Source: Opitutales bacterium
GTDB taxonomy: Bacteria > Verrucomicrobiota > Verrucomicrobiia > Opitutales > Oceanipulchritudinaceae
Reading direction: 5' to 3'
NCBI GenBank assembly: GCA_020831585.1
Contig: JAFIGE010000015.1
Location: 1-52,928, forward strand
Length of the DNA: 52,928 bases
A model generated the notes under the pieces. The model was not told the DNA's origin. It saw only the letters and a program-made list of their open reading frames with translations, and did no database searches. Below are positions 28,323-37,916 of the stretch, in pieces; within the stretch, counting starts at the first letter, position 1, and every line of letters starts with the position of its first letter. The translations under genes and the position numbers were made by a program.

Positions 28323-28413
28323 AATTATCGAGATTCCGCACGCAACCTTCCCTAAATGCAAGCCTGCGGCAAACGGCACCTTAAGTTTTGAAGGAGTATC
28401 TATTGCAACTCTG

Positions 28414-28442
28414 CTTTTACAAATCAACCGAAATTGTAAAAG
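28414..28442. promoter_or_regulatory. 9-bp-arm inverted repeat upstream of the ParA operon
   Basis: CTTTTACAA (28414-28422) and TTGTAAAAG (28434-28442) are perfect reverse complements with an 11-bp spacer. The surrounding DNA is AT-rich compared with the rest of the window, and the site lies about 90 bp before the ParA-type start on the minus strand. It is a candidate operator; a centromere-like site is less likely without a ParB. The rest of 28323-28603 shows nothing else. Confidence 0.4.
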
Positions 28443-28603
28443 ACTCCAAGGCAAAAAGGCTTTTTATAGATTTCTCACAGCCCTGCCGCCCTTTGCGAAA
28501 TCGCACACGCAGACAGCCAGAGCCTGAAGCCCGCCCCCACAGGGCGTACCTTCGTTTACATTCTTTTTACGCGCGCTGGGTGAGCAGTTTCCGCGAGAAT
28601 TCT

Positions 28604-29929
28604 TTACGTATCAAAGGAGATTTCGGTCTGTTCGATGCGGGCGGGCGCGACCAATTCGGCCTCCCCATCATGGAAACGCGCCCGCAGGCGCATTCCGGGA
28701 CGGAGATCGCTCCGTGAATGCAAGAGGCGGCCACCGGGGCCATGAAGGAGAACAAAGCCCCGCCGGAGAGTAGCGGACACATCGAAAGCACGCAGGGCAT
28801 CCTCCAGGGTGGTGACCTTTTGGCGCAACCAGCGGAGGCGCTCTTCCGGGCGGATTTCCCGCAGAGCCCGGGCGCTGTTTTGGAGTTCATCGCGGGCAAA
28901 ATCGAGCCGCTGCCTTGCCTGCCGTTGCATACGTCCCTGCAAATCATCGAGCCGCAAAGCTGCATTTTGTAAACGCATCTGCGGGTGGAAGCGGGCCGCC
29001 CGCGCCTTCCACAACTCCATTCGCTCCCGTGCCCGCCGCAGCCGATCCAGCAAAGTACGGTCGAGTTCCTCGCGGACAGCGGCAAAGCTTTCCAAAAACT
29101 CCAAAAATGAGCTGGAAATCATTTCGGCGGCCGCCGAGGGCGTCTCCGCCCGCACGTCAGCGGCCAGATCGCTGAGGGCCACATCAATCTCGTGACCGAC
29201 TGCCGACACGGTGGGGATGCGCGAAGCTGCGATTGCCCGAACGACCACCTCCTCATTGAACGCCCAGAGATCCTCAAGGCTGCCGCCTCCCCGACCCACG
29301 ATGAGGATTTCGCAACGCGCTTGCGCGTTTGCCCGCGCGATCATGGCCGCGATTTCCTCGGCCGCCCCGTTCCCCTGCACACGTGCGGGGTAGACCCAAA
29401 CCTCACCGCGCCAACCACGGCGCTCCAGAATCCGCTTAAAATCCTGCAAAGCCGCGCCCGTGGGCGAAGTGACAAACCCGACCCGAAGGGGCACACGCGG
29501 CAGAGTCCGCTTGCGCGCAGCGTCGAAGAGCCCCTCCTCGCCAAGCCGCGCCTTGAGCGCTTCAAAAGCTCGCCGCAGGCGCCCGGCACCCTCGTCCACA
29601 AGAAGGCGGAAGATCACTTGATAGGTACCCCGCTGCGCGTAGAGAGAGACCCGCCCAAAGCCCACCACCTCCATTCCGTCGCGGAGGTCGATGTTTTGGC
29701 GGGCCGCGTCCATGCGGAAGAGAACGGCACTTACCTGGGCATCGCCGTCTTTGAGGGAAAAATAACAATGGCCGCTGCTCTGGCGACGGAAGTTGCTCAC
29801 CTCACCCCTCACCCAAATTTCGGGGAACGCCCCCTCCAAACGCTCGCGGATGGCTTCCGTGAGTTCACTGACGGTCCAGATTTCGGCTTTCTCCGCCGGT
29901 CGTGGCAGGGTGCTCATACTAGTGGACAT
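28604..29929 (-). CDS. xseA: Exodeoxyribonuclease VII large subunit
   Basis: 441 aa. The enzyme degrades single-stranded DNA from both ends in mismatch and recombination repair. The N-terminal OB-fold domain covers about residues 15-110 (WTVSELTEAIRERLEGAFPE, then EIWVRGEVSNFR), followed by the catalytic domain with RVGFVTSPTGAALQDF, the glycine-rich motif IVGRGGGSLEDLWAFNEE and VSAVGHEIDVALSDLAADVR, and a helical C-terminal part. GGAGG lies just ahead of the first ATG; a second ATG four codons in is also possible. No xseB is seen in the window. Downstream partner in a pnp-fur-xseA minus-strand operon, 9 bp after the Fur-family gene. Confidence 0.93.
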   Translation of the reverse strand: MSTSMSTLPRPAEKAEIWTVSELTEAIRERLEGAFPEIWVRGEVSNFRRQSSGHCYFSLKDGDAQVSAVLFRMDAARQNIDLRDGMEVVGFGRVSLYAQRGTYQVIFRLLVDEGAGRLRRAFEALKARLGEEGLFDAARKRTLPRVPLRVGFVTSPTGAALQDFKRILERRGWRGEVWVYPARVQGNGAAEEIAAMIARANAQARCEILIVGRGGGSLEDLWAFNEEVVVRAIAASRIPTVSAVGHEIDVALSDLAADVRAETPSAAAEMISSSFLEFLESFAAVREELDRTLLDRLRRARERMELWKARAARFHPQMRLQNAALRLDDLQGRMQRQARQRLDFARDELQNSARALREIRPEERLRWLRQKVTTLEDALRAFDVSATLRRGFVLLHGPGGRLLHSRSDLRPGMRLRARFHDGEAELVAPARIEQTEISFDT

Positions 29930-29938
29930 GGCCTCCGC

Positions 29939-30496
29939 TCAATGACCGTGGCGGCAACCGGACTCAACCGCGCCCGCCGGTGCAGACGACGATCCTTGAT
30001 TCCGCGGGGCGGCGGGGTCACCGCAATCAGCACAAATCCCGAACAATTCCAAATGGTGGGTAATCTCCCGGAAGCCCAAGTCTACCGCCATCGCCTCCAG
30101 GGGCCCGAGCCCACAGGCGGAAATCCGCTCGGCCCGTTGGCAGGACCGACAGATGACCAGGTGATAATGCTGATTCTGTTCGTTTAGCTGAAAAAGTGAC
30201 TTTCCTTGTTCTGTGTGAGACCGATGGAGAATCCCCGCCCGATCAAACGCCTCCAGATTCCGGTAAATCGTCACCAAATCCTGGCTTCCCCCGCCGGCGC
30301 GGTGCAAATCTTCGGCACTCAATGGCTGCCGGGCCTCCGTCAGTTGCCGAAGAAGGAGGCGGCGCGGTTGGGTGATCCGCAGACCCGCCGTCCGCAGCAG
30401 CCCGAGGGCGAGTTGCATCCGCGGAAGGTTTCGCTGGGGAAGGGGGGGCTCTGGCTTCGCTCTCACGTGAAAGAGAGGAAGGATCGCCCCGCTCAT
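29939..30496 (-). CDS. Fur-family metal-dependent regulator
   Basis: 185 aa if it starts at ATG 30496; a start at 30418 (MQLALGLLRTAGLRIT) would give the usual 160-residue family size. The winged-helix domain (RITQPRRLLLRQLTEARQPL, then AEDLHR ... VTIYRNLEAFDRAGI) and the metal-binding dimerisation domain (HYHLVICRSC and, near the end, CADCGD) are clear. Two CxxC pairs give a structural zinc site. Whether it senses iron, zinc or peroxide cannot be told; the long C-terminal tail rich in His/Cys (ESGCRHGH) is unusual. It follows the purine phosphorylase gene by 24 bp. Confidence 0.85.
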   Translation of the reverse strand: MSGAILPLFHVRAKPEPPLPQRNLPRMQLALGLLRTAGLRITQPRRLLLRQLTEARQPLSAEDLHRAGGGSQDLVTIYRNLEAFDRAGILHRSHTEQGKSLFQLNEQNQHYHLVICRSCQRAERISACGLGPLEAMAVDLGFREITHHLELFGICADCGDPAAPRNQGSSSAPAGAVESGCRHGH

Positions 30497-30520
30497 CCTG
30501 TCAACCCGGAGACCCAAACC

Positions 30521-31336
30521 TCAACCCGCCCGGGCGGCCCAACCGGCAAGCACTTGAGCAAAGGGTTCGCGCACCCGGTCGGCGGTCTCCGCGACCTCGC
30601 CATGGGACAGGGGATTCGCCGCACCCAGTCCGGCGGCATGGTTCGTTATACACGAAATCGCGCCCACCCGAATCCCGCAATGACGCGCCACGATGCACTC
30701 CGGCACCGTCGACATGCCCACCGCATCCGCGCCCAAAACACCCAGCGCGCGGACCTCCGCAGGCGTCTCAAAACTCGGCCCCGTCATGCACGCGTAAATG
30801 CCTTCTTTGAGGGTGACCCCGCAAGCCGCCGCAGCCTCGTGGGCGAGCGCCCGGAGACGCTTGCCATACGGCACACTCATATCGGGAAACCGGGGCCCGA
30901 AACGATTTTCGTTTGGCCCGCGCAGCGGATTTTGTCCCAGGCAATTGATGTGATCCGTAAGGAGCATGAGGTCGCCCGGTTCCAAATCCTTGCGGATCCC
31001 GCCAGCTGCGTTGGTAAGCAACAAGGTCTCCACCCCCAGTTCCTTCATCATGCGGATCGGAAGCGTCACTTCTTCCAGAGAGTAGCCCTCGTAGTAGTGA
31101 AAGCGCCCCTGCAAGCAAATCACCGTTGAAGGCCCGACATGCCCGCAGACAAGGCGGCCCGCGTGGCCTTCCACCGTGGAAACAGGAAAACCCGGAATAT
31201 CCGCGTAATCCAAAGTGCATACGGGCTCGATTGCCTCATCGGCGAAAAAGCCCAAACCCGACCCCAGCACCATACCCACACGCGGTAAAAAATTCCCCAG
31301 TTTTTCGGAGACATATTTTGACGCTTCAAGTTTCAT
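30521..31336 (-). CDS. Purine nucleoside phosphorylase (PNP-I type)
   Basis: 271 aa from ATG 31336. It cleaves purine nucleosides with phosphate for salvage. Visible motifs: phosphate-binding VLGSGLG (residues 23-29), GHAGRLVCG, LQGRFHYYEGY, LLTNAAGGI, DHINCLGQNPLRGPN, and the purine-site motif FETPAEVRALGVLGADAVGMST. It lies at the head of a minus-strand operon with the Fur-family gene and xseA, and is divergent from accB. Confidence 0.93.
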   Translation of the reverse strand: MKLEASKYVSEKLGNFLPRVGMVLGSGLGFFADEAIEPVCTLDYADIPGFPVSTVEGHAGRLVCGHVGPSTVICLQGRFHYYEGYSLEEVTLPIRMMKELGVETLLLTNAAGGIRKDLEPGDLMLLTDHINCLGQNPLRGPNENRFGPRFPDMSVPYGKRLRALAHEAAAACGVTLKEGIYACMTGPSFETPAEVRALGVLGADAVGMSTVPECIVARHCGIRVGAISCITNHAAGLGAANPLSHGEVAETADRVREPFAQVLAGWAARAG

Positions 31337-31528
31337 TCGGACGGGGCTAAGGCAACGCCTCTCAATCAGCAAGCCTACAAGCGGCGGTCATCACAAAGTT
31401 GGGCAGAACCCACATACAGCCGGCGGATTTCAACAGCCGGGGAGCCTGTCTTTTCCGTTGCACGACGGATGCGAAAGGTTCTAGGCTGACTCTTTTATTT
31501 TTTCTGAATTTTCACCCAAGGAGGTCTT

Positions 31529-31981
31529 TTGGACATTAAAGAAATCAAAGCCATCGTCGATCTAATGAAGCGCTCGGAACTGACCGAGTTTGAGATCGAG
31601 GAGAAAGATCTGAAGCTGCGCATTAAACGCCGCGACGACTCGGCACCCGTGGTTTACGGGCCCCTGCCCGCCGCTCCGGTCGCACCCGCGCCAGCAGCCG
31701 CCGCAGCTGCCCCCTCTCCGGCCACCGCCGCCCCCGAAAAGGATGAGGGACGGTACATCAAATCCCCCATGGTGGGCACCTTTTACGCGGCTCCCTCGCC
31801 CGAGAGCCCGCCCTTTGTGAAGACTGGAGATACCGTGGAGCCGGAGACGCTCGTCTGCATCATCGAGGCCATGAAAGTGATGAACGAAATCAAAGCGGAA
31901 ACGAGCGGCCGCCTCGTGGAAGTTCTCGTGAAAAACGGCGAGAGCGTGGAGTATGGTCAAAACCTCTTCAAAATCACCTGA
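31529..31981 (+). CDS. accB: Acetyl-CoA carboxylase biotin carboxyl carrier protein
   Basis: 150 aa. The start is probably TTG 31529: AAGGAGGT (31518-31525) sits directly ahead and the protein then begins with the family sequence [12 protein letters not shown]. It carries biotin between the carboxylase and the transferase halves of acetyl-CoA carboxylase. An Ala/Pro linker (about 45-70) leads into the lipoyl-like domain. The biotin attachment lysine is K116 in [10 protein letters not shown]. It is followed by accC 48 bp later. Confidence 0.95.
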   Translation: MDIKEIKAIVDLMKRSELTEFEIEEKDLKLRIKRRDDSAPVVYGPLPAAPVAPAPAAAAAAPSPATAAPEKDEGRYIKSPMVGTFYAAPSPESPPFVKTGDTVEPETLVCIIEAMKVMNEIKAETSGRLVEVLVKNGESVEYGQNLFKIT

Positions 31982-32029
31982 TCCGCGCGCCCCTTCTTTC
32001 TCTTCGCCCCGCTGAGCGGCCATTCAACC

Positions 32030-33424
32030 ATGCTGAAAAAAATCCTCATCGCCAATCGTGGCGAAATTGCCCTGCGCATCATCCGCGCTTGCCGGGAGTT
32101 GGGCATCGAAACCGTCGCCGTCTACTCGGAGGCGGATGAACAATCGCTGCACGTCCAACTCGCTGACGCGGCGATCTGCATCGGCCCCGCACCCGCCTCC
32201 GAAAGTTACCTTCGGGCCGAGCGCATCATCGCGGCAGCGGAAATCGCCGATGTTGACGGCATTCACCCCGGTTATGGCTTCCTCTCGGAAGACCCTGAGT
32301 TCGCCGAGCAGTGCGAGGAGTGCAACATCAAGTTCATCGGTCCCCACTCCCGCAGTATCCGCCTGATGGGCGATAAAGCGCGGGCGCGCGAGACTGTCCG
32401 CAGCGTCGGCGTGCCCACCGTGCCGGGTAGCCCGGGCGTCATCGAAAGCTCCGAGGAAGCAGTGCACGTGGCGCAACAGATCGGGTATCCGGTTCTCATC
32501 AAAGCAGTCGCCGGCGGCGGCGGGCGGGGAATGCGCATCGCCCACAACGCCATGTCCTTCCAAAAGGAATTCAACGCGGCAAGCAACGAAGCGGCCAAGG
32601 CATTCGGCAACGGCGCGGTCTACATCGAAAAATACATTGAGGAGCCCCGGCACATCGAAATCCAGATTCTGGCCGACGAACACGGCAATCGCATTCACCT
32701 CGGCGAGCGCGACTGCTCCGTGCAGCGGCGGCACCAGAAAGTGATCGAAGAAGCCCCCTCCCCCTTCGTCACCCCCGAACTCCGGGCCGCCATGGGCGAG
32801 GCCGCCCTCAAAGCCGCCGCCGCTTGTGACTATTGGAATGCCGGCACAATCGAGTTTCTCGTCGATAAGGACCGCAACTTCTACTTCATCGAGATGAACA
32901 CCCGCATCCAGGTGGAGCACGCTATCACCGAGGAAGTCACGGGAATTGATTTGATCAAACAGCAACTGCGCATCGCTTCGGGCGAACCCCTGCGCTACAA
33001 GCAATCCGATATCCAGATCTCACGCCACGCCATTGAAGTGCGCATCTGCGCGGAAGACCCCTCTCGCAATTTCGCCCCATGCCCCGGCGAGATCACCCTC
33101 TATTACCCGCCGGGAGGCCACGGTGTCCGTCTGGATAGCCACATCTACGGCGGGTATGTCGTGCCCCCGTTTTACGACAGCATGATCGGCAAAGTGGTCA
33201 CCTACGCGCCCACCCGCGAACTGGCCCTCGACCGCATGAACCGCGCCCTCAGCGAATACCTCATACGCGGCATCCGCACCAATATAAGCTTTTGCCGCGC
33301 CATCATTCGCGACCCCGTTTTCCGTGAAGGCGGGGCCACCACCAAATTTGTTGAAACCTTTCTCGCGCGCACCCCGCACGAAATCTTCACAAAAACGAAC
33401 GAAAATCTCGACCAATCGCCCTAA
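32030..33424 (+). CDS. accC: Acetyl-CoA carboxylase biotin carboxylase subunit
   Basis: 464 aa, close to the usual 450. It uses ATP and bicarbonate to carboxylate the biotin on AccB, the first step of fatty acid synthesis. It opens with [19 protein letters not shown]. The glycine-rich ATP loop [12 protein letters not shown], the [13 protein letters not shown] segment and the active-site region [20 protein letters not shown] are all present. In an operon accB-accC-asp23-amaP; the next gene begins 21 bp downstream. Confidence 0.97.
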   Translation: MLKKILIANRGEIALRIIRACRELGIETVAVYSEADEQSLHVQLADAAICIGPAPASESYLRAERIIAAAEIADVDGIHPGYGFLSEDPEFAEQCEECNIKFIGPHSRSIRLMGDKARARETVRSVGVPTVPGSPGVIESSEEAVHVAQQIGYPVLIKAVAGGGGRGMRIAHNAMSFQKEFNAASNEAAKAFGNGAVYIEKYIEEPRHIEIQILADEHGNRIHLGERDCSVQRRHQKVIEEAPSPFVTPELRAAMGEAALKAAAACDYWNAGTIEFLVDKDRNFYFIEMNTRIQVEHAITEEVTGIDLIKQQLRIASGEPLRYKQSDIQISRHAIEVRICAEDPSRNFAPCPGEITLYYPPGGHGVRLDSHIYGGYVVPPFYDSMIGKVVTYAPTRELALDRMNRALSEYLIRGIRTNISFCRAIIRDPVFREGGATTKFVETFLARTPHEIFTKTNENLDQSP

Positions 33425-33445
33425 ATCCGCCTAAGCTAACTCATC

Positions 33446-33874
33446 ATGCAAGAAAACGAAAATCAAGACGAACTCGAAGCCTCCATCAGCATCCAGGAAG
33501 ATTCGGACCTCGGCAGCATCCATATCAACCACGAAGTGGTGGCCACCATCGTTTCCCTCGCCGCCCGTGAGGTACCTGGTGTTGTTTCCCTCGCCGGAGG
33601 CAGTATTCGCGATGGACTCACCGGATTTCTCGGCGGTCGCCGGAGCGATATCGTTGGGGTCTCCATCTCCGAGGACGAAGACAAAAATTACGTCATTGGC
33701 GTGAAAGTCATCCTCCTCTTCGGTTCGCCCCTCGCCAAAGTGGCCGAAGACATCCAGATCGCCGTGCGCGATCAGGTGGAAAACATGACCAATAAAGACG
33801 TGGCGCGGGTGGATGTGGTCGTCGACGGCATCAAGCGCGTTGAACCGGAAGACGAAGACAACGGCGACGATTGA
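33446..33874 (+). CDS. Asp23/Gls24-family envelope stress protein
   Basis: 142 aa. The Asp23 core is seen: GSIHINHEVVATIVSLAARE, then VPGVVSLAGG and VIGVKVILLFGSPLAKVAED ... RDQVENMTNKDVARVDVVV. An acidic C-terminal tail (EPEDEDNGDD) follows. In Firmicutes, Asp23 is held at the membrane by AmaP, and here the next gene looks like AmaP. A strong terminator follows, so it is the last gene of the accBC transcript. Confidence 0.9.
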   Translation: MQENENQDELEASISIQEDSDLGSIHINHEVVATIVSLAAREVPGVVSLAGGSIRDGLTGFLGGRRSDIVGVSISEDEDKNYVIGVKVILLFGSPLAKVAEDIQIAVRDQVENMTNKDVARVDVVVDGIKRVEPEDEDNGDD

Positions 33875-33891
33875 TGACCCTCCCCTTTTTC

Positions 33892-33922
33892 ATCCCGCCG
33901 CTTCCCCGGCGGGATTTTTTTT
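33892..33922 (+). terminator. Rho-independent terminator after asp23
   Basis: Perfect 9-bp stem (ATCCCGCCG / CGGCGGGAT) with a 6-base loop, followed by eight T. It ends the accB-accC-asp23 transcript, although amaP may have its own promoter or be reached by read-through. Confidence 0.92.
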
Positions 33923-33958
33923 CATTCTGAATTATCTCCTCTCTCATCCGCGCCCGCC

Positions 33959-34561
33959 ATGACCGACTATACCGAATCGCTGAACGAATCGCTGCAACTT
34001 CTGCTCGAACCGCCCCTCCTCTTTTACGCGATCGGCCTCCTCGTTGCCTTCATTCTGATCCTCTATGCCGTTAGCCGCTACAGGCGGGCTTGCAGAGGTA
34101 TCGAGCCCTTCAAGTCAAACGGCGGGCGGGTCGAAATCGCCCCGGCCACCGTGAAGATGCTCATCGTCCATGTGGTCGGCGACATCAACGGAGTCGAGTG
34201 GGTCGGGTGTCGCCTGCGCCACGGGCGCAAACTCGTCGTTTCCCTCGCCCTTCACGTGCGCGCCGTCACCCCCCTGCGGGAAATCGAGACCGAAACCAAG
34301 CGCAAGGTGCGCTACGCCCTCAAACACCAGTTCGGCATTGATCAGGTCGACGCCGTACACATCCGCGTGACCAAGGTGATCGGCTCCCCCCCTATCATTG
34401 AGGAAGAGCCGGAACCGGAACCCGTTCGTCTGCGCAAACCAGAACCCCGCGAAGATCCCTTCACCGCGCCGCCCCCGGAAGAACCACCGGTCGAAACGCC
34501 CCCCACCGAACGTTTCGCGGAACAGGACAAACCGCCCCCGCCCCCCGGCCGGCCCGTCTAA
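33959..34561 (+). CDS. AmaP-like membrane anchor protein
   Basis: 200 aa. One N-terminal membrane segment (LLFYAIGLLVAFILILYAVS, about residues 20-40), then a domain of about 100 residues similar to the AmaP/Asp23-type fold (LVVSLALHVRAVTPLREIET), and a Pro/Glu-rich cytoplasmic tail of about 50 residues. In Firmicutes AmaP anchors Asp23 at the membrane. It lies 84 bp after the asp23 gene, past a terminator. The AmaP call is supported mainly by topology and neighbourhood. Confidence 0.65.
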   Translation: MTDYTESLNESLQLLLEPPLLFYAIGLLVAFILILYAVSRYRRACRGIEPFKSNGGRVEIAPATVKMLIVHVVGDINGVEWVGCRLRHGRKLVVSLALHVRAVTPLREIETETKRKVRYALKHQFGIDQVDAVHIRVTKVIGSPPIIEEEPEPEPVRLRKPEPREDPFTAPPPEEPPVETPPTERFAEQDKPPPPPGRPV

Positions 34562-34907
34562 AACATCGGCGAATCCCGCCCTGGGGAGCCGGACACTTGC
34601 CGCCCGCTCAAGGGTGTTGACCCGCTTCAGCCCCGCCGCCCCCCTTTGCCCGAGATGCATTTCGTCGCCGCTTCAAGCGCGCTGCGATTCTGCATTACTT
34701 AGCAGGCATTTTCCTGGTGTGCTGCCATTATCCGGCGCGGAAATTCGGGTCTTTGAATGTTCAGAAATAAAACACTTGCTTTTTTTCAACAGCGATCACC
34801 CCGGAGCGCTGAAGAACGAAACAACGGTGGTGGCTGTTCGATCCTCGGCGACGGGCAATCGCCTGAGAGCATTGACGCCGACGCCGACACTCTTCGATTC
34901 TCTCCCG
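34562..34907. other. Intergenic region, nothing identified
   Basis: 346 bp before the SNF2 gene. A T-rich stretch (around 34770-34790) may hold a promoter. No gene or repeat is visible. Confidence 0.4.
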
Positions 34908-37850
34908 ATGCCGTCGAAGCGACTCATCTACATGCTTGACGCGGCACCGCGCCGACGGCTGCGGTGCCGTCCTTTCGTGGCACCGCACCTGAACTGGTCA
35001 ACTTTCCAACCGGCCAACACGGAGGGCTTCGGGGATTTGCTCAAAACGAAATATGCCGAAGCCGTCGAGAAGGCCGACCGGCGGCTCATTGCTCATCTCA
35101 TCCACGCGGAGGAGCGGGCGGACTGGGAGACCGTGGCGCTTCTGGCGCAAAAACCGGGTGCAATCTTCCTCCTCGAAGCCCTCGAAACCGGTCGCCTTTT
35201 TCATGCTAAAGGTAACCACCTCCGCCTCGTTCCGGGGGAGGATCTGCCAGTCCACCCAGTTTGGCGACAGACCCCGGAAGGCACTTGGCTGCCTGATTTC
35301 GAGCCCGCCGCCGGATGCCCCGCCACCGCATCCCTCCACGCAGTCTCCACCGATCCGCCCCTTTACCTCGATCTCGCTTCTTCCAGAAACCGCCTCGGGC
35401 GGCTCTGTTTCGCTTGGCCGGATAACCTCGCCTGCTCCTGGCTCGACACCGAGAGCATGGACACGGAAGCTGTGGCCGCGTTCCGCCTGCGCCTCCTCAA
35501 GCGCCACCCGGAGGCGGCTATCCCCGACCTGCCCACGGCTCCATCGCCCGCCGAAGTCATCGTGCGCCCAACTCCTCGCCTCACCGTATGGCAAACCAAC
35601 GGCGGGGGCGATGCCCCGGATCCGGGCGTGTTAGCCGACGCGGCCAAGCTGCTCATCGTTCGCCTTAGTTTTGTGTATGGTACCCGCGCCATCCCGGCGG
35701 ACCATGCGGAAGGAGTCGTTCATTACCAGGAGGGGCCGCGTGTGGCTTCAGCAAAGCGCGACCGCGCCTCCGAAGCCGCCCTCTTGGCGGATCTCATCGG
35801 GGCGGGCTTTCGTCCTCATGGCGGGAAGGTCGCCGAGGGGTTTCTGTTCACAACAGATGCCGACGCCTACGAACTGGGAGATGGCTCTTGGCAGCGAGTG
35901 TTGAGCGAGCGCTTCCCGCAATGGCAGGCAGAGGGCTGGGAAATCCGCCTTCCCGCCTCGATCAATCTGCGCGCGGTCGACGAAAACGCCCTCGAAGCCA
36001 GCCTTACTCCCGACGAAGAAAGCGATTACGCGTATCGAGCGGAAGTGATCGCTGGCGAACGGCGTCATTCCCTTCTCCCCGCACTCGTCGCTTACCTCAA
36101 GGCAAACAAGCGCCGGACACGCTCCGAGTTCATCGCACAGATGAAGGGGCGCGCTTTCTGGTGGTGCCCGGAGGTGTTGGTGACCACTACCCCGAGCGTT
36201 TTCCTACTCTCCGGTGAGCGCCTCGCCGAAATCGCCGAGACGGTTTACGAGCTGGGCGAATCAAAAGCCATGCGCAACAAAGAGGCGGTGCGCCTCGACC
36301 GCTTCCGCGCCGGCGAGGTGGCGGCGGATTTACAGCTGAAGGGAGCACCGGAGGTCTTCTCTCTCGAAACCCTCCGCCGTTTTTGGCAGGACCGTCCCGA
36401 CCGTATCGACTTTACGCCCCCGGACAACCTGCCCCCTTCTGCCGAAATCCTCCGCCCCTACCAAAGGGAGAGCCTGGGCTGGTTCAGCTTTCTCCGCCAG
36501 AGCGGCACCCACGGAATCCTTGCCGACGACATGGGCCTCGGCAAAACGCTCCAAACCCTCGTCTACCTCGATCACGAAAAGGCCTGCGGGCGGCTCCAGC
36601 GGCCCGTCCTTTTAATCGTGCCCACCAGCGTGCTCTCCAACTGGGGGCGCGAAGCGACCGAACGCACCCCCGGGCTCCGCGTCCGCCTCCATCACGGGAG
36701 CACCCGCGCGCCCCTCACCGCCGAAAGCTTGGAACGGACCGACGTCGTGATCACCTCCTATGGCCTCCTCGTGCAAGAGGCCGCCGTCCTCGCCGCGCTC
36801 GAATGGTCCCACCTTATTCTCGACGAAGCGCAAAATATAAAAAACCGCGAAGCCCGCCGCACGCAGGCCGCGCGGGCCATCCCCGCCGAACGCCGCCTCT
36901 GTCTCTCGGGTACGCCGCTGGAGAACCACCTCGGGGAGCTCTGGTCGCTCTTTAACTTTCTCATGCCCGGCTTCCTCGGTAGCTACGGAACCTTCGAAAC
37001 CCGCTTTCGCAAACCTATCGAGGACGCCGAAGACCCCGCCGAGGCCCGCCAACGCTCCGCCGCCCTCGCGCGGCGCATCCGCCCCTTCATTCTCCGCCGT
37101 ACAAAAGAACAAGTCGCCCGCGACCTCCCTGAACGCAGCGAGACAACCCACCGCCTCCCGCTTGAACCGGCCCAGGCTGCCCTTTACGAGCGCCACCGCA
37201 CGAACATGCTTGAATCCGTGCGCGAGCGCATTCGCGAGAGCGGCCTCAACAACAGCCGTATGCACATTCTCGAAGCCCTTCTGCGCCTGCGCCAGATCTG
37301 TTGTGACCCCCGCCTCCTCGGTGAGGAAGGGGAGAGCGCGGCGGGGGCATCCGCCAAACTCGACCGCCTCCTCGACATGCTCGAAGAATTGCGCGCCGAG
37401 GGACACCGCACCCTCGTCTTCTCGCAGTTTGTCGGGATGCTTGACCTTATCGCCGCCGCCTGCGCTGAGCGGGGCTGGGAGACCCTCCTTTTCACCGGGG
37501 CAACAACCGACCGACAGGCGATCATTGACACCTTCAACAAAGGCAGCTGCCCCATTCTGCTCATCAGTTTGAAGGCCGGGGGCGCAGGCCTTAACCTCAC
37601 GGGGGCGGATACCGTCATCCACTACGATCCTTGGTGGAACCCCGCCACCGAGCAACAAGCCACCGACCGCGCTCACCGCATCGGCCAGACCCGTCCCGTT
37701 TTTATCCACCGGCTCATCGCCGAGAGCACCGTGGAGGAACGCATTCTTGCCCTTCACGAGCAAAAGCGCGCCCTCGTCGAGGATCTCCTCGCCGGCCTCC
37801 CCTCCGACCACATCGAACTCGACGAATCCATCCTCGAAGCCTTCGAGTGA
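34908..37850 (+). CDS. SNF2-family DEAD/DEAH-box helicase
   Basis: 980 aa from ATG 34908 (MPSKRLIYML); ATG 34932 is an alternative, and the open frame extends upstream without family sequence. The first 500 residues are a less conserved bacterial SNF2 N-terminal domain. The ATPase core follows: ILADDMGLGKTLQTLVYL (Walker A, about 540), LILDEAQNIKN (DEAQ box, about 637), LCLSGTPLEN, then the C-terminal helicase half with LVFSQFVGMLDLI, SLKAGGAGLNLTGAD and DRAHRIGQTRPVFIHRL (about 923). These proteins translocate along double-stranded DNA and remodel protein-DNA complexes, often RNA polymerase. It stands alone here and converges with the M14 peptidase gene. Confidence 0.93.
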   Translation: MPSKRLIYMLDAAPRRRLRCRPFVAPHLNWSTFQPANTEGFGDLLKTKYAEAVEKADRRLIAHLIHAEERADWETVALLAQKPGAIFLLEALETGRLFHAKGNHLRLVPGEDLPVHPVWRQTPEGTWLPDFEPAAGCPATASLHAVSTDPPLYLDLASSRNRLGRLCFAWPDNLACSWLDTESMDTEAVAAFRLRLLKRHPEAAIPDLPTAPSPAEVIVRPTPRLTVWQTNGGGDAPDPGVLADAAKLLIVRLSFVYGTRAIPADHAEGVVHYQEGPRVASAKRDRASEAALLADLIGAGFRPHGGKVAEGFLFTTDADAYELGDGSWQRVLSERFPQWQAEGWEIRLPASINLRAVDENALEASLTPDEESDYAYRAEVIAGERRHSLLPALVAYLKANKRRTRSEFIAQMKGRAFWWCPEVLVTTTPSVFLLSGERLAEIAETVYELGESKAMRNKEAVRLDRFRAGEVAADLQLKGAPEVFSLETLRRFWQDRPDRIDFTPPDNLPPSAEILRPYQRESLGWFSFLRQSGTHGILADDMGLGKTLQTLVYLDHEKACGRLQRPVLLIVPTSVLSNWGREATERTPGLRVRLHHGSTRAPLTAESLERTDVVITSYGLLVQEAAVLAALEWSHLILDEAQNIKNREARRTQAARAIPAERRLCLSGTPLENHLGELWSLFNFLMPGFLGSYGTFETRFRKPIEDAEDPAEARQRSAALARRIRPFILRRTKEQVARDLPERSETTHRLPLEPAQAALYERHRTNMLESVRERIRESGLNNSRMHILEALLRLRQICCDPRLLGEEGESAAGASAKLDRLLDMLEELRAEGHRTLVFSQFVGMLDLIAAACAERGWETLLFTGATTDRQAIIDTFNKGSCPILLISLKAGGAGLNLTGADTVIHYDPWWNPATEQQATDRAHRIGQTRPVFIHRLIAESTVEERILALHEQKRALVEDLLAGLPSDHIELDESILEAFE

Positions 37851-37916
37851 CGGGACGACTTGGCCTACCTCAAGGAAGGTTGGCGACGATGGTGGGTTCC
37901 CATCGATGATCCCGGA

